Translations under genes and position numbers: made by a program | Assembly (NCBI RefSeq): GCF_964204865.1 | Contig: NC_135263.1 | Coordinates: 8,787,426 to 8,851,425 of the forward strand | Length of the DNA stretch: 64,000 nt | From: Styela clava | Taxonomy: Eukaryota; Chordata; Ascidiacea; Stolidobranchia; Styelidae | Direction: 5' to 3' | Part shown: in pieces, positions 46,201 through 58,863 of the stretch | Numbering within the stretch: the first letter of the stretch is position 1 | Layout: every line of letters begins with the position of its first letter | The notes under the pieces: model-generated | Seen by the model: the letters and a program-made list of their open reading frames with translations, nothing else | Database searches by the model: none | What the model was told of the DNA's origin: nothing

Positions 46201-49200
46201 AATACCTACACAAAAAAAATTCACTTAGTAGTAAAATAAAAAATTTACAAAAAAACAAAATGTTGACAGATCAAGCACGGATCATAGTTGGATGCTCAAA
46301 ATGATTTAGTTAGTGCGGAATACTTCACAAAACATGAACATAAACGTAAAATAGTCCGAAAATAATTATTATGACCAAGGATGGTAGTACGAATATATAT
46401 GTCATACGGAACAAAAGAGTTAATGGTCTCTTAAGAATGCATAATATACCTAACTTTTTTAGTTTCCATCTGAAATTCTTGCTATTGAATTAGAAGTCGC
46501 AATTTTGAAGAATCTGTAATTTTAGCAACAGCATACTCAAGTCCCAAAGTCTAACTCCCTGATTCGGACGACTCAGTTCTGCCTAGTTCCTAACTCGATT
46601 ATTCCAGCACTGATAACAATAAAAATTTCTTTCAACAGATCAATGGTATTCATCCAATCGGGCCAAGCATGTCTGATGCTAAAAACTGCATCCAGCTTGC
46701 TGCTTGTTCAGAATCTCAACTCTTGCCAATGAATCCAGAACTTCCTGCTGACCTTTTTACTTCCTGCTTGACTACTCCAATCAAAATTGCACTTCAGTGG
46801 TTTTGCCTTCAGAAACATGGCTCCCTGGTGCCCTCAGTAACTCTGTCATTGATTGAGAAGTATGTATTTATTAGAATTACAGCTTTTTATTATTGGACGA
46901 ATGTGAAAAAGAGATTCGAAAGTCAGAATTTTTTAATATACATTCTCTATCGAGTAAAATAGGGACAGAGTGGAACAAGTGGAAAATCTCTAAAATATCT
47001 TGCCGAAGTATTGTACACTTTCTCGAACAAGTTGATTTCACGCTCCTTTATTAAAAAAAAAATAGTGTCCAAATCTTTTGTGTGCAATATCTATAATAGG
47101 TCTTCGTTACAAGTAAAAAAAAAAAAAAAACTTTCATTTGTTTTCAAGGATTCCAGGAAGACTGAATGACAGAAGAACTCCACTTGGTGAATTGAATTGG
47201 ATATTTACAGCCATTACTGATACTATTGCATGGAACACTTTGCCAAGAGGTAAATACAGACAACCCTGGTGATATGTAGCAGGCCTAGTTTTTCTATTTG
47301 CCTCCATGATATGATCTTATGCTTATCTTAGCTAGTTATTTTTGAGGTGAAGCGCGAGACTTGACAAATTCTAAAAAGGACGACCTAAAAAGTTTGAGAA
47401 CCACAGTTCTTAAGTATACAAAAGTATTGCTGCACACTGAAAATAATGTATTTCTGTAATGTTTTTGGCCGTTCGAAGCCAGACATTGTCAGACAAACAT
47501 TTGCACACTTATGATTGTATGTAGCAAGACTCTATTTCATCATATAAAGTCTTGAGACTTATCGTAAAAATTCTGTTTTATATGACCTATCCATATTCAT
47601 AGTAGAATAAAATTGAATCAAACTCATTTTTCCAGATTTGTTCCAAAAATTATTTCGTCAAGACCTACTCGTTGCTAGTTTGTTTCGCAATTTCCTACTC
47701 GCTGAGAGGATCATGCGTTCATATCACTGCACTCCAGTTTCCCATCCACCTCTGCCCCCTACATTTCGACATCCTATGTGGGCAGCATGGGACCATGCTG
47801 TGGATATTTGCCTCTCTCAATTGCCCGCTATGCTTGAGGAAGCCAGTAACTACCAGTTTCAGGTTTGCTATACATTGAAATCATGAAATTTATGCATTTT
47901 CATATGAATATATAGTGTTCTTGAGACTGGAAAAAGATGGTACAAAAAGTTATTTATACGCTTTCTGTTTTAATTAATATTATGATTTTGTATTCTGTTG
48001 ATTCCACTCTTTTAAATATGTGGAATTATTTTGGTAGTCTAACTACTTTATCTTAGATGTAGTTTACTATGAGTAAGTTTGTTACCAAGAAGTCATTCAT
48101 ACAGTAATAATATGGTAAGTTTCACCCAGGCTTTAGAAATGAGACCTACTGTAAGTCTGATATTTTTATAACCACAAATAAATAAATGAAAGTTTTGTAT
48201 TTTCAGCATAGTCCATTTTTCGCCCAGCATCTGACAGCATTTCAAGTATGGCTGAGGTTGGGAGTTGAAGAGCGCGAACCTCCGGAACAACTGCCTATTG
48301 TTCTTCAGGTTTGTTTTAACCCCTTTTGTTTGAATAAAGGATATTATTGTTATTTGTATAAGGAAACACTAACTTTTATTATTTATTGTGCGATACTTCA
48401 GTTCTCCCTGTAGGTCAAAAATGAAATTTTCTATTGCTCGTGGAAAATAAAACGATGAAGGGTAATATTGAATAAATTTATTATCATTCTTAATTGAATT
48501 AAGGTTGGAGATGTAAATGAAATACCATTATGTATTTTATTTTTTTATTTTATTTTTTTACCATTATTTATTTTTACAATACTTCATTGCACTTTGTTTA
48601 TTAATTTCTTGACTTGTGAAATGTAGGATATGCCTTAGGACGATTAATGCCAAGAAGGCCAGTTAGGGCATGGTAATAGCTATTAGCTACTGAATTTAAT
48701 TGTTTCTTATATATTTGACATAGACATGGCAGATAAGAATACAATATAAAACAAACTGGCACAGTTACACCAATATTTTTTCCATTGACTTCAACTACTA
48801 TACTTAAAGACGTATTGCTATTTTTCTTATTTGAAATAACTGCATTATTTATTCCTAGGTTCTTCTTAGTCAAGTTCACAGATTGCGAGCACTTGAACTT
48901 CTTGGTAGTTTCCTTGATCTTGGACCATGGGCTGTCAGCTTGGCATTATCAGTTGGAATTTTTCCATATGTATTGAAGCTTCTGCAAAGTTTGGCGAAAG
49001 AACTACGACCTCTGCTCGTTTTTATCTGGGCAAAAATTTTAGCTGTTGATTGTGTGAGTAACTTCATAGTATTCATGATCTATCGCCAGAATGAAAATGT
49101 ATAAATGTTGCGATTCAGTTTTTATATCTGTGAAGTTTCACAAATCTACGTTTAACAAGACTCAAGACAATCCAATACCACCTAGCCAATTTGTTATGTT

Positions 49201-52200
49201 CAACTACCAGTTTTTGCTTTGTTATATAAGGTTCGAAAGTTGTTTTCTCTGTTGTATTATTTTCGTAATAACGTAAATCTTTCGTAATCTTTTAAATCTT
49301 GCTTAGAAGTTTATTGTTGGAGAATTACCCTGAAACATTTATAAACAAGCTATTGTTCTTGTTCACCACTGTTGATTCTTTTAGGGTGCATTTCTCTGTC
49401 AATAAAAAGTCCTAATTTTTTTTTCAAGGCCTGTCAAGCTGATCTAGTCAAAGATGGCGGTCATCATTATTTCTTGAGAGTTTTACAAGATCCTCATATG
49501 TCATCAGAACATCGGACGATGGCCACGTTTGTGCTTACTGAAATAATGAGAGACTATCCTGCAGGACAGGAAGCCTGTCTTCAAGCAAACATTGTTGCAA
49601 CGTGTCTCGACCAATTTGATGACACTTACGCTGGTCCTACTACATGGCAATTAAGACAATGGGTGGCAATATGCTTAGGTATGTTATTACTAAATAAGCC
49701 AATTATAAATCAAAAAATATTGTGCAGATTGACTTATATTTCATTTAATTTTACAATAGGTCATGTATGGACCAACTATGATGCTGCGAGATGGAGAGGA
49801 GTTAGAGAAAGTGCGCATGAGAAATTATATGAATTGTTAGATGATCCTTATCCAGAGGTAAATGCTACTTTACTTATATAATCAAGTTGTGTTAAATAAC
49901 AGGTCGACCCCAACGGGTTAATTTTATTTCCTAGTAAATTTTATTGCTTATTTTGGATTTGGTATTGAAGTGTTGCTCGATAGTGATTGGATGGTATCGC
50001 AGCGTAGAAACTTGGGAGCTTTTTCCTTGCTCGAGTAAAGCCACACCACAATTTCAAAAAATCACTAATGGCAATAATAATATTGAAATAAATGTTATGT
50101 AAATATGATTCTTTATATTTTATAATCAAATTTTTGAATTTTGCGGCCATGAAAACACTAAACGCTGTTTGGTATTTGAGCATATCCTCAGGTCACATGA
50201 TAAATTCACAAAATTTGGATCGCTTGAAAAAAAGGTTGGGAACCAATGATCTAGCTCACAGTAATACTAAGATACTACTAATACATATATCACAATTTCT
50301 GTTCTAATGTTCAGGTCCGAGCTGCTGCAGTATTTGCACTTGGTACTTTCGTAGACAATCAACCAGAAGCTGGTAGTGATCATGCCACGCATATTGATCA
50401 TAGTGTTGGTAATGCCCTCATCCCTGTGCGACAAGTTGATGGAAGTCCTCTTGTTCGTAGAGAACTTGCTGCTGCGTTACAAAGATTCGTTTCTTGTTAT
50501 GATAGTAGTTTCTGTGCCGTAGCTTGTAGATTTCTGGAAGAAGAAAGGAATCTAGATGCATTGGGTATGTTGTTGTACCCAAATTACTTTCTTTTTCAAT
50601 TACTGTACCAATTTTGTGAATGATGACACCTTCAAAATTGAAAAGTGCGCGCACACCTTGTGGCAGTTCCACGACCGTTGCAATATAGTGGTCAGTCGTA
50701 GTCGGAAAAGTACTGTAATGGTATCTGTATGTACTGTGAAAGATTAGATATCCGTACTACTTCAGATATCCGCACTACTTCATGTCCGACTGTCCATATA
50801 TTTGAGCATTGTTCTCTCGTTCATTTTATAATTCGCTTTCTGAAAATAGTCACTTTTTTATAATGTTGAGAGTTAGCGCTGGATTTGAAATTTCATATTC
50901 TCAGTAGTCTGAATTTTAGACTTCTAATGGTGGTATTTAACAGAAACGAAAAAAGCACTTGTTTTCTTGGCATTATCAACAGGCGAATTAGGAGATTGCA
51001 TACTACAAATATTTGATTTTCTCCGAATTGAAAGAGCAGAAATCATTTATTATAAATGGCTAAGAATTTGGCATCACAGCCCCATCAAAATCGGACCACT
51101 AAAAAAAATTAACTCTTGTTTGAGTTATTTTGGAGTGCAAACCCCATGTCTACTCACCCAAAGTGTAATAAATCGAATATACAATGCAGAATGTTCAGAG
51201 TGAAGACATAAGAACATTATTTGAAAAAAAAAAAAAAAATATATATATATACATTTGACATATTCATTGCAATTTTCCAGCTGACCATCATAAAAGATCG
51301 GCTTCAGTACAAATGCCATTCGGACCATTACATGGAAAATCTGGAAGAAAACTGAACAGCTCGATTTCTCAAGCTTCACTGAATCTTACATCGAGCAGAA
51401 CAAGATATGATAGTTTAGGGACATTACCTGCAAATGTTGCTCTGCTTAAACCTCAAATGAGTGAGTGTTCAAGATTGATTTTAATGTTTAGATGTTATTG
51501 CGTAAGATATTCTGTTGAGCAAAACTTGTTTTTCAAAGAATCTAGATTTAAGGGCTTTTTTTCTTTAGATATAGTTGTGTGTATAAATCTGTATTACATT
51601 AAATTGAGAAAAAAGGGATTCGGATTTTAAAAATAGTTGTCGTAATAGGGATCCGATAAAGTTATTTCACAGGGTGTTTTCACTTTGTGAGCATGATTTG
51701 TTTGAACATAATGGTATTTGGAATCTACCAATCAAAATAACATTATAAATAGTGCTGGAATGATAAACAGGAGGCCATGAGCACTAAAAGCCTCCGAAAG
51801 AAGGCCACAAGCCATAAAAGGTTGGGAACCACAAAATAAACCATCATGGTTTTGATGCGAAATAATTATATTTTAAATTGAATTTGACTATGTTTGCAGT
51901 AATACCAACTTATTGCACATCCATAATTATTTCAATGTAGATTTAAATCCTCATTTTTTGTAATAATGTGTAGTACCTGTCATATTATGCTTTGTTAATT
52001 TAGGTTCAGGAGATCTGAATGAATCTTTGAGTCCTGGTAATGATGGTTCGTACTTTCCTCCTGCGAATCAATTTTCTATCAATCCATCTCCATCTGTTGA
52101 TGAAGGACCATTGACAACGAAGAGATTAGATAGATTGAGACAAATATCATTCTCTGGTATACCAGCTAATTCAGGTAGATGGGTTACTGGCAAATGCATG

Positions 52201-55200
52201 TGAAAAAATAGTGAAAGCCAAAAAAAGTTATATTCATGAAATAAAAATCATGAATTTTATTTTTCTTATGGCTATATGAATGCTACATTTATAATTTGCG
52301 TATCTACTTCGGAGAGAAAAAGGCTGATATAACATGACCTTCTGTCTGGTCCCCAATCCAAAGTGTAGTGAAGGTATAGCTATCCAGTCATTAGTACTAT
52401 GGTGTTAGATGATGGAAGGTGCCATAAAATATCAGCGATGATGTGAACATTCAGAAGTCCTATAACACATATTTATTTCTGACAGAAACGCATAAAACCA
52501 TGCAAAGTTATTTTCAGTGGTAGTGGTAGTATTGCAAATTTTTACACTTGCCTCCATTTATACCGAAACATGCCTCGATACCACATTTTAGCCTACTATC
52601 CTGATCACTCCAATTTATTTCAGGTTTATTATATAGTTCTGTATATACAAACATATGGAAATTACTTCTCTCACTTGCAATTGATCCTTATCCTGAAGTA
52701 TCCGAACTCAGTCGTACTATCGTTAGCAATATTTTGGAAAAAGTACAGGTATTATGATAAATTTTTTTCAAATTTCTTCGATGCTGTTGAAATTCGAAAT
52801 TATATTTTTCATGAAATTTTAATGATTCAAATGATTGTTATTTTGTGGAAATATGTATTATTTTCAACTGAAATTATGATTTATGGCTTTCACCTAGAAC
52901 TAATTATCCGAAAATTATCATTTTTGACGAAAGTGTTAAATTCCAAACTGTTTGGAACATATGGAAATTCCGCTGTTTTAAAGACCTTTTTTTTGTTTCA
53001 GATATTTAATCGACACAATCAAAAAACCTCTGAATCACAAGAACTGTCATCTTCATTACCTTCTAGTCCGAGATTACAAAGAAGATCGTCAACATCTTTT
53101 GAAGATTCCGAGTCAGTCACAAATCTATTTTATTCCAACTCTATGCCAGTGTTCCCCTTATTTCATTATTAATTTTAAACTGTTAAAATGAAAAGTGAAC
53201 ATTATAAATTTCTTTTCTAAATCAAATGTTCTATCTTTCTCATAACAGGAGTGAAGTGGATTCAAAAGTCATACCAATACCTCTTACACCTTACTCAAGA
53301 ACAAGAAAATTGTTTGGTCGACCTCCAGATAATAAACCAAATCCCAACTCGCTACCCAGACAGGTAGGTAGCATCTAACAGAAGTGATTGACTATTTTGA
53401 TTACAAACAAAAGCTTTTGCAGTGAAACATCACTTTTGTTTTTCAGTCATCTCGAGTTGATATAACTTCGATAATAACGCAAGAGAAGATTTGTTCAACT
53501 GAATTTTGTGAATGGAGTGCTTCGGTTTTTGCTAAACCTTCAACAAATGTGAGATTATTTATAATTGTTGTTGAACGCCTAATACAGGTTATGAGCTAAT
53601 ACTCATCTTGTCTAACATTTCCTAGAATTCTTTGAAAGCCAGGATAAGGGTAATTACACCTTGTTGTTTTTCAAACACCAAATTTTATAAAATTATTGTT
53701 GTTGTGAAAAAAATGTCTCTGCAACGAATGGACCAATTAAATTTTCAATACTTAATTTCTTCGTGTAGTGCCTACTATTGGATTCTATATTTCTCACAAA
53801 ATTTTGCAATTTTTGCATATCTCGCTACCATTTGGCATTACTTCAGGATCTTTTCGACAAACCCAGTGATAAAGTAAGGCCTTGCCAGTACCGTTGTTAA
53901 TTGCTACAGCAATTGGCTTTCGATTTGAAGTGTTTAAATGATTTCAGGGTAGGCCGTATAAGGGCAAAATACTTGGAGCATTGCTTTCTTGTATTTTTAT
54001 CAGGTTACCTCAGCTACAGTGGTAGAAGAAGATCCAGTTAAACGTCATTTAAATTTGACAAGATATGTTAACATGCAGAATGATATAACAAGAATGAGAG
54101 AAACTTATGGTAATTATGAGTTTGATATCAGAAATATTTTTTTTTGAATGTATTTGCACTGTCATTCTAAACGAGGCTCTGTATAAGCTGTCATGTTAGA
54201 GGTAGTACATATTAGAGATGACTAAAGTTTTTCAAGTTGATTGTTCCATTTTATCGCTTTTTATGAGGCAGTGTGACTAGACTGGCTAGTCGCTAAGTTT
54301 ATCCCGAGATCTTCTATCCATCTTTCCAATATAATTAGGTCCAACGCTCCAACCAATAAGTGAAGGCCAAATCACATCATTTAAAATCAAATTTTTATTC
54401 ACCTTACTCCACTATTTAATTGACAATCTATCTCTTATAATTTTCTACCTATTTGATCAGATACAAGCTGTCTCAGTGAACAACAATTTCAATGGAAAAA
54501 TTCTCAAATTCCTTCGTGCTTGTGTTTTCATCCTCATGATAAAAGTTTACTCGTTGCTGATAAAAAAGAAATAAGGTCATTATTTTATTTTTATTTGTTT
54601 ATTATGAGAAATTACAACTTTGGTTTGAAACATTGACTAGCAGAATTAGAAGATATTTTGGGTCGAGTCAACTATAATGAACAATGTTTATGTTAGATTT
54701 ATTTATATTCTTCAGATTATTCACATAGAAAAATAAAAGCTGATTTCTAGTTGTAAAATTAAATTTTTTACTATGATATACTTTACTATGCAAAATGCGG
54801 CCTATAAAAATTTCTGTTGCTGTCAATTTGATTGTAAGAGAATGATTCACATAGAAAGTTAAATTTGGTAACTTTAATAAGATTCTATAAATATTTTAAT
54901 TTTGTGCTTAATTCGTTTTTTTCTCTCTAGTATATGGAATTGGGAAAAAGGTGTTCGGGAAGGTAAATTTCGCAATGGTAATTCCTCAAATACAAAAATA
55001 TCAAGTATGGAATTTATTAATACATCAGATGATCCTTTGCTACTAGTTGGAACAGGTAATTGGTTTGGATTTTCACTGGACAGCTGAGCATTTCATTGAT
55101 ATTTCTAAAATGTAGTTATCTCCTGCGCCTCTGCCTAGAAATAAGGTTATCATTTTCACATGCCACGGTTAAATCTTGTTTTGCCATTTTTGTTGCTGAC

Positions 55201-57806
55201 ATTGACAGCCTGTAATGCTTAGAAATAAAAATTGTAACATGCAGTTTCATATTCTGTTTAGATGATGGTTGTGTCAGAGTATGGAGGGATTGTTGTGAAA
55301 ATCAAAACACTGGTGCCGAACTTGTTACAGGATGGCAGGTTTGCTTTTTTAATAATGAAATCCAAGAAAATAAAGTATTTTCTACATTAATAATACATAT
55401 AAGGTTTTTGTGTTAAGTGTACATGTTTACGACATAAACAATGCTGGATTTCACTGCAACGTATTGCAATACATTTTTATTGAAGATTGTTACCTTGTGT
55501 AGAACTCACTGCGTCATCTCAAGGATTCACTTTTTTATAGGTCTTTTGCTCTGAACTAGGCTCTCTCCAAGTTGTTGCTAGGTAACCAGCTACTACAAGT
55601 TTGGAAGAACCGGAAACATTTTTGCAGTTCAACCTTGCCTACCTAATTTATTACACCCAAAGTTTCAAACAGCGATGCCATCATAGTTAAGTTTCACTTT
55701 TTAAGCCCTGCCCCGCCCACACTTGTACTTCTTTGGTGGTATTTACTGAAACATAACTCACCACTGACACTTTATATAGTTTGGGAAGCTCTTGGCAATT
55801 CAGTGGTCAGCCATGACTTTGCTGAGACGTCAGTGACCTTGCTTATTTTTTGTACAGGCCGCAATTGAATCATTACCATCAGCTCGTGGTGCAGGTCTTA
55901 TTTTATCGTGGGATCAAAAAAATCTACAGTTATATACTGCAGGTGATTCAAGAAATATACAAGTATGGGACACTGTAACTGAACAACGTGTTCAGGTAAT
56001 TTCCTAACTTTTTTGGGCATTTCAGGGAAAGGGTCAATAGCAGTTTTTGTATTTGGTTGATAAGGTGGTTACACTAAAAAATGACATGGACTGGTACTGG
56101 ATAAGAGAGGTTGTGGTATGCCTTCAGAGGGTGGTTTGTTTATGTAGCCATTGGTCAGTTACGGCTTCCTCCACCATCAAGCAAATGCATCAGAAACAAA
56201 GAGCTAAACAAACAAAGAGCTAACTAATCCCATAACCCGACATGGACTGGTAACCAGACAAAAGGCCTTAGTTTGGCATCTGGCAGTTTTAAATGTGAAT
56301 TCCTATCCTACTGATTATTTCCAGCAGTCTATTTGTCAATTAGTGATATTAAAAGTATTTAGTAAATTTGTAATGATGTCTTATTATCAACATTTATATT
56401 ATCAGGAATTATCAACTGGTGCTGATAGTTGTGTCACATCATTATCTCTGGATGATCAGAATAATCTGTTGATAGCCGGATGTGGGGATGGTACTATTCG
56501 AATGTTTGATACAAGAGATCAATCTGTAAATGGGTGAGACATTTCTAAGAATGATACTGGCTCAAATCGTGTTTCTTTATTTTATTCAAAAACAAGCAAT
56601 CGCTTTGGAAGATTCAAAGTTTAATTTCACTTTTTAAATATATATAAATGGGAAATATGCCAAGTTCGGTACGGCAAGCACGCTCCTTTGCACAAACTGA
56701 ATATTTTTGACTTTGGCTATATGATAATATATATAGTAATTTATGACCAAAAACAAATTTGGTGTAAATGTGCAACTGAAAAGATTCATTTCAGACTACT
56801 GAATCTAAGGTTGGTCTTAATTTAACTGAAAACGTTTTTGTATTTTTGAATATGCTGTAATTGTTTCTTCAACAGGAAAACCAAAGTGTTACGTGCTCAC
56901 GAAAGTTGGGTTGTTAATACAGTATTTCTACCTGATCAACAAGATTTCCTCGTCAGTTCCAGGTATTTATAAAGATAAATTGATGGGTATAGTGTATCAT
57001 ACCCTCACATTAAACATGATATGATCATTTTTGTTTTTTCAGTGAAAGTGGTGATGTCAAAATATGGGATGTAAGAAGTTTGGAGTCATTGCAATCTATC
57101 AATATTCATTCTGGTATAAGATGTCAGGACGCTCATTTGCATTTGCCATTAATTGTCTGGTATGTATACTATTCAAAAATACCAAACTGCTTTGTGTCAC
57201 TGCTAATCTGCTTTCCAGTTTTGTATTGCTCTGATGATTCCATGTTAATCAGACCATTTTTTTTAACAGTGGTTCTCCCAATCAATCGATGTATTTCTTC
57301 AGTCACGATGCAGAAGAACTAGCTCATGTTAAATATTATGATGGATTCTTAGGGCAACGTATTGGTTTCATTACATGCATGAGATTTCATCCAAGATTGG
57401 TGAGTTAGTATTACAATTATATTCAATATTTGGATGAATTGGGTAGAATACGATTGGCAAAGGGTTCAATGAGAACCCCAAAATTTAAAGATTGGTTTGG
57501 CTAGTCACGCTCAACTTCTCTATAAAAATTTCTGCACATGCTTCTGCCTGGGTAGTCTGGGTGAGGGAATAACTAACCAGTTATATGTGTAGTGGAGGAA
57601 CCTTTTCAGGTTGGTTTATTTTTTATGCATTGCACACTTCACCTATCTGCAAACTCAAAATGACGCAACAGCCTTGCACAAATGTGTGCTAAAAACACCT
57701 GTCTTGTTTCATATGAATTCTCTTTTTCTAGGCTCATCTTGCTGTTGGGACAGCAGACTCATTTCTAACCATATATTCTGGAGATTGTAAGTTCCAATCA
57801 CCATGA
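43230..57806 (+). CDS. RPTOR: Raptor, mTORC1 scaffold (29 exons)
   Basis: Raptor binds mTOR and recruits substrates carrying TOS motifs at the lysosome. Exons: 43230-43415, 44342-44444, 44520-44602, 45191-45349, 45426-45572, 46639-46859, 47149-47249, 47636-47862, 48207-48308, 48859-49053, 49429-49678, 49760-49857, 50315-50564, 51281-51460, 52004-52174, 52624-52748, 53002-53111, 53249-53363, 53447-53548, 54004-54109, 54461-54575, 54931-55055, 55262-55338, 55858-55995, 56406-56533, 56876-56962, 57043-57159, 57270-57399, 57732-57806. They join in phase to 1340 residues, close to the vertebrate length. The N-terminal caspase-like RNC domain keeps HYNGHG and [44 protein letters not shown] and the HEAT block [18 protein letters not shown] follow. 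A Ser-rich linker leads to C-terminal WD40 repeats ([27 protein letters not shown]). Start chosen at the first ATG of exon 1. An alternative last exon may exist (see 58512-58693). Confidence 0.95.
43936..44233. mobile_element. 298-bp hAT miniature element in RPTOR intron 1
   Basis: Starts CAGCGGTTCTCGGCCGGGGG and ends AAAGGTTGGGAAACACTG. GGGGGCC words lie inside both ends. The flanks CTCTAATA (43928-43935) and CTCTATTG (44234-44241) match at six of eight. A truncated relative is at 51661-51832 and a cousin at 44794-45023. Confidence 0.7.
44794..45023. mobile_element. 230-bp hAT miniature element in RPTOR intron 3
   Basis: Starts CAGGGTTTCTCAAATAGGGC and ends AAAGTTTAAGAATTACTG. The flanks TTTTACTA (44786-44793) and TTTTAATA (45024-45031) match at seven of eight. 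CTCTCGG and GGGGGCCATG words link it to the intron-1 element. Confidence 0.7.
45573..46638 (+). other. RPTOR intron 5 (1.07 kb)
   Basis: One of the longer Raptor introns. It contains a CpG-containing stretch (about 45830-46080, with GAAGCGAAACGCG) unlike the surrounding AT-rich sequence. No termini were recognised; it may be an old insertion. Confidence 0.4.
47385..47423. mobile_element. hAT right-end fragment in RPTOR intron 7
   Basis: AAAAAGTTTGAGAACCACAG is a typical hAT terminus (compare AAAAGTTTGAGAACCCCTG at 16844). The opposite end was not identified, so this is a fragment. A similar lone end, AAGGTTGGGAACCAATG, lies near 50233-50249 in intron 12. Confidence 0.45.
51661..51832. mobile_element. 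Left-truncated copy of the intron-1 hAT, in RPTOR intron 14
   Basis: It matches 44059-44233 in order: TTTGAACATAATGG, ATTTGGAATCTACC, CTGGAATGATAAACAG, AAGGCCACAAGCCAT and GGTTGGGAACCAC. The left terminus present in the intron-1 copy is missing, and the right end lacks the final CTG. Confidence 0.65.
56108..56280 (+). mobile_element. SINE body fragment in RPTOR intron 24
   Basis: GGTCAGTTACGGCTTCCTCC, then CCATAACCCGACATGGACTG, then ACCAGACAAAAGGCC correspond in order to the body of the SINE at 14399-14745. The tRNA-like head and the CCTATCCT tail are missing or too diverged to see. It is on the same strand as RPTOR. Confidence 0.6.
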
Positions 57807-58863
57807 AGAAGTATCAGATATAGCAAGGCATATTCAAACAGATTTGTTGCCATAGTGCTTTTATGGAGAATCTACAACTAATGTGAAGTTTATTGTAAGC
57901 TTGCGGTACTCAATCAGGCATGCGAAGTCAATGCCAACTTTGTGAAAAAGTGCAATAACCAAAGGGTTGGAGCTTCCAGTCGAATACAAATTCAGTGAAT
58001 TTTTCTCTGAGAAGAACTCAACGTGGTCTATAATCTGAGGGATGGGGAAGCAACTTAATCATGTGCAAACCAACCCAACCAGTCTCATCATTAGAGGCAG
58101 TATGGTGTATTTCATTTTTAGAAATGTTCATCTACTATTATTTATAATTGCTGCATTCATATGTTTAAAATAAAAACTAATGGTTTATGTTGTATTATAT
58201 CTTGTATGCATTTGCAAAATTAGGAGGAAAAAGTGCAATAGTTTTTTTTTCACTTAACTACTAGGGAGATAAAAGACATCGAAACGACTCGTGTGCCAAT
58301 TCCATATTGTAAGGTCTCTTTAGCTAAGTGTTTTGGACTTTGAGAAATAGAAAAAAATTGAAGAACGTCTTTATACCGTTTCAATGCTACAGTAATGTAT
58401 TTTATACCATCGGGTGGGAGAATGATTAAGGCTCGGTAAACCAACGCTAAACTAGACTAAATATAATTCAATGGCATAGTAGTTAGTTTATTCACTAACT
58501 ATCTTATGCAGGCTCAACAAATAGATCTCCAATCATTTTATTTGAATCAGAGCATCCAAATATCAGAATATACGATTTGAGATCAGCGCAAGCAATGAAA
58601 GTCTTTATTAACAAACCTAGTATCAATACTACTCTCGAAATAACCTTGATTTTAGAGATAAAATGGCAATCTATATTTGTGACGAAGCATTGATGCCACT
58701 GGGGATCAAGTCAACACATTTTGAAATAGCTATGTCCTGCACATATTAAGCAGTTTCCACCCATCTCAAATTGATCTGAGCCATTGTTCTGAGATGTAAT
58801 TATATCCAAGAACACTGCGTAAGATAATATTGCAAATGATCAACAAATATTATTTACTAATCA
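57807..58863. other. Convergent RPTOR-RPF2 intergenic region
   Basis: It contains the RPTOR 3' flank, a possible alternative last exon (58512-58693) and the RPF2 3' flank. No independent gene recognised. Confidence 0.4.
58512..58693 (+). CDS. RPTOR: Possible alternative RPTOR terminal exon
   Basis: The last RPTOR exon contains a full donor (GTAAGT at 57787) just before its stop codon. An acceptor TTATGCAG ends at 58511. Joining them keeps the frame and replaces the last six residues by 60 new ones (with NIRIYDLRSAQAMKVF, which resembles part of a WD40 strand) before a stop at 58691-58693. The product would be 1394 residues. Open frame of 60 codons in AT-rich DNA plus a donor matching consensus is suggestive but not proof. 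Confidence 0.45.

Noticed and set aside
52570-53172. 200-codon open frame in RPTOR
   Set aside because: It runs through one RPTOR intron and parts of two exons, and across the exon 16 part it is in another frame from the Raptor product.
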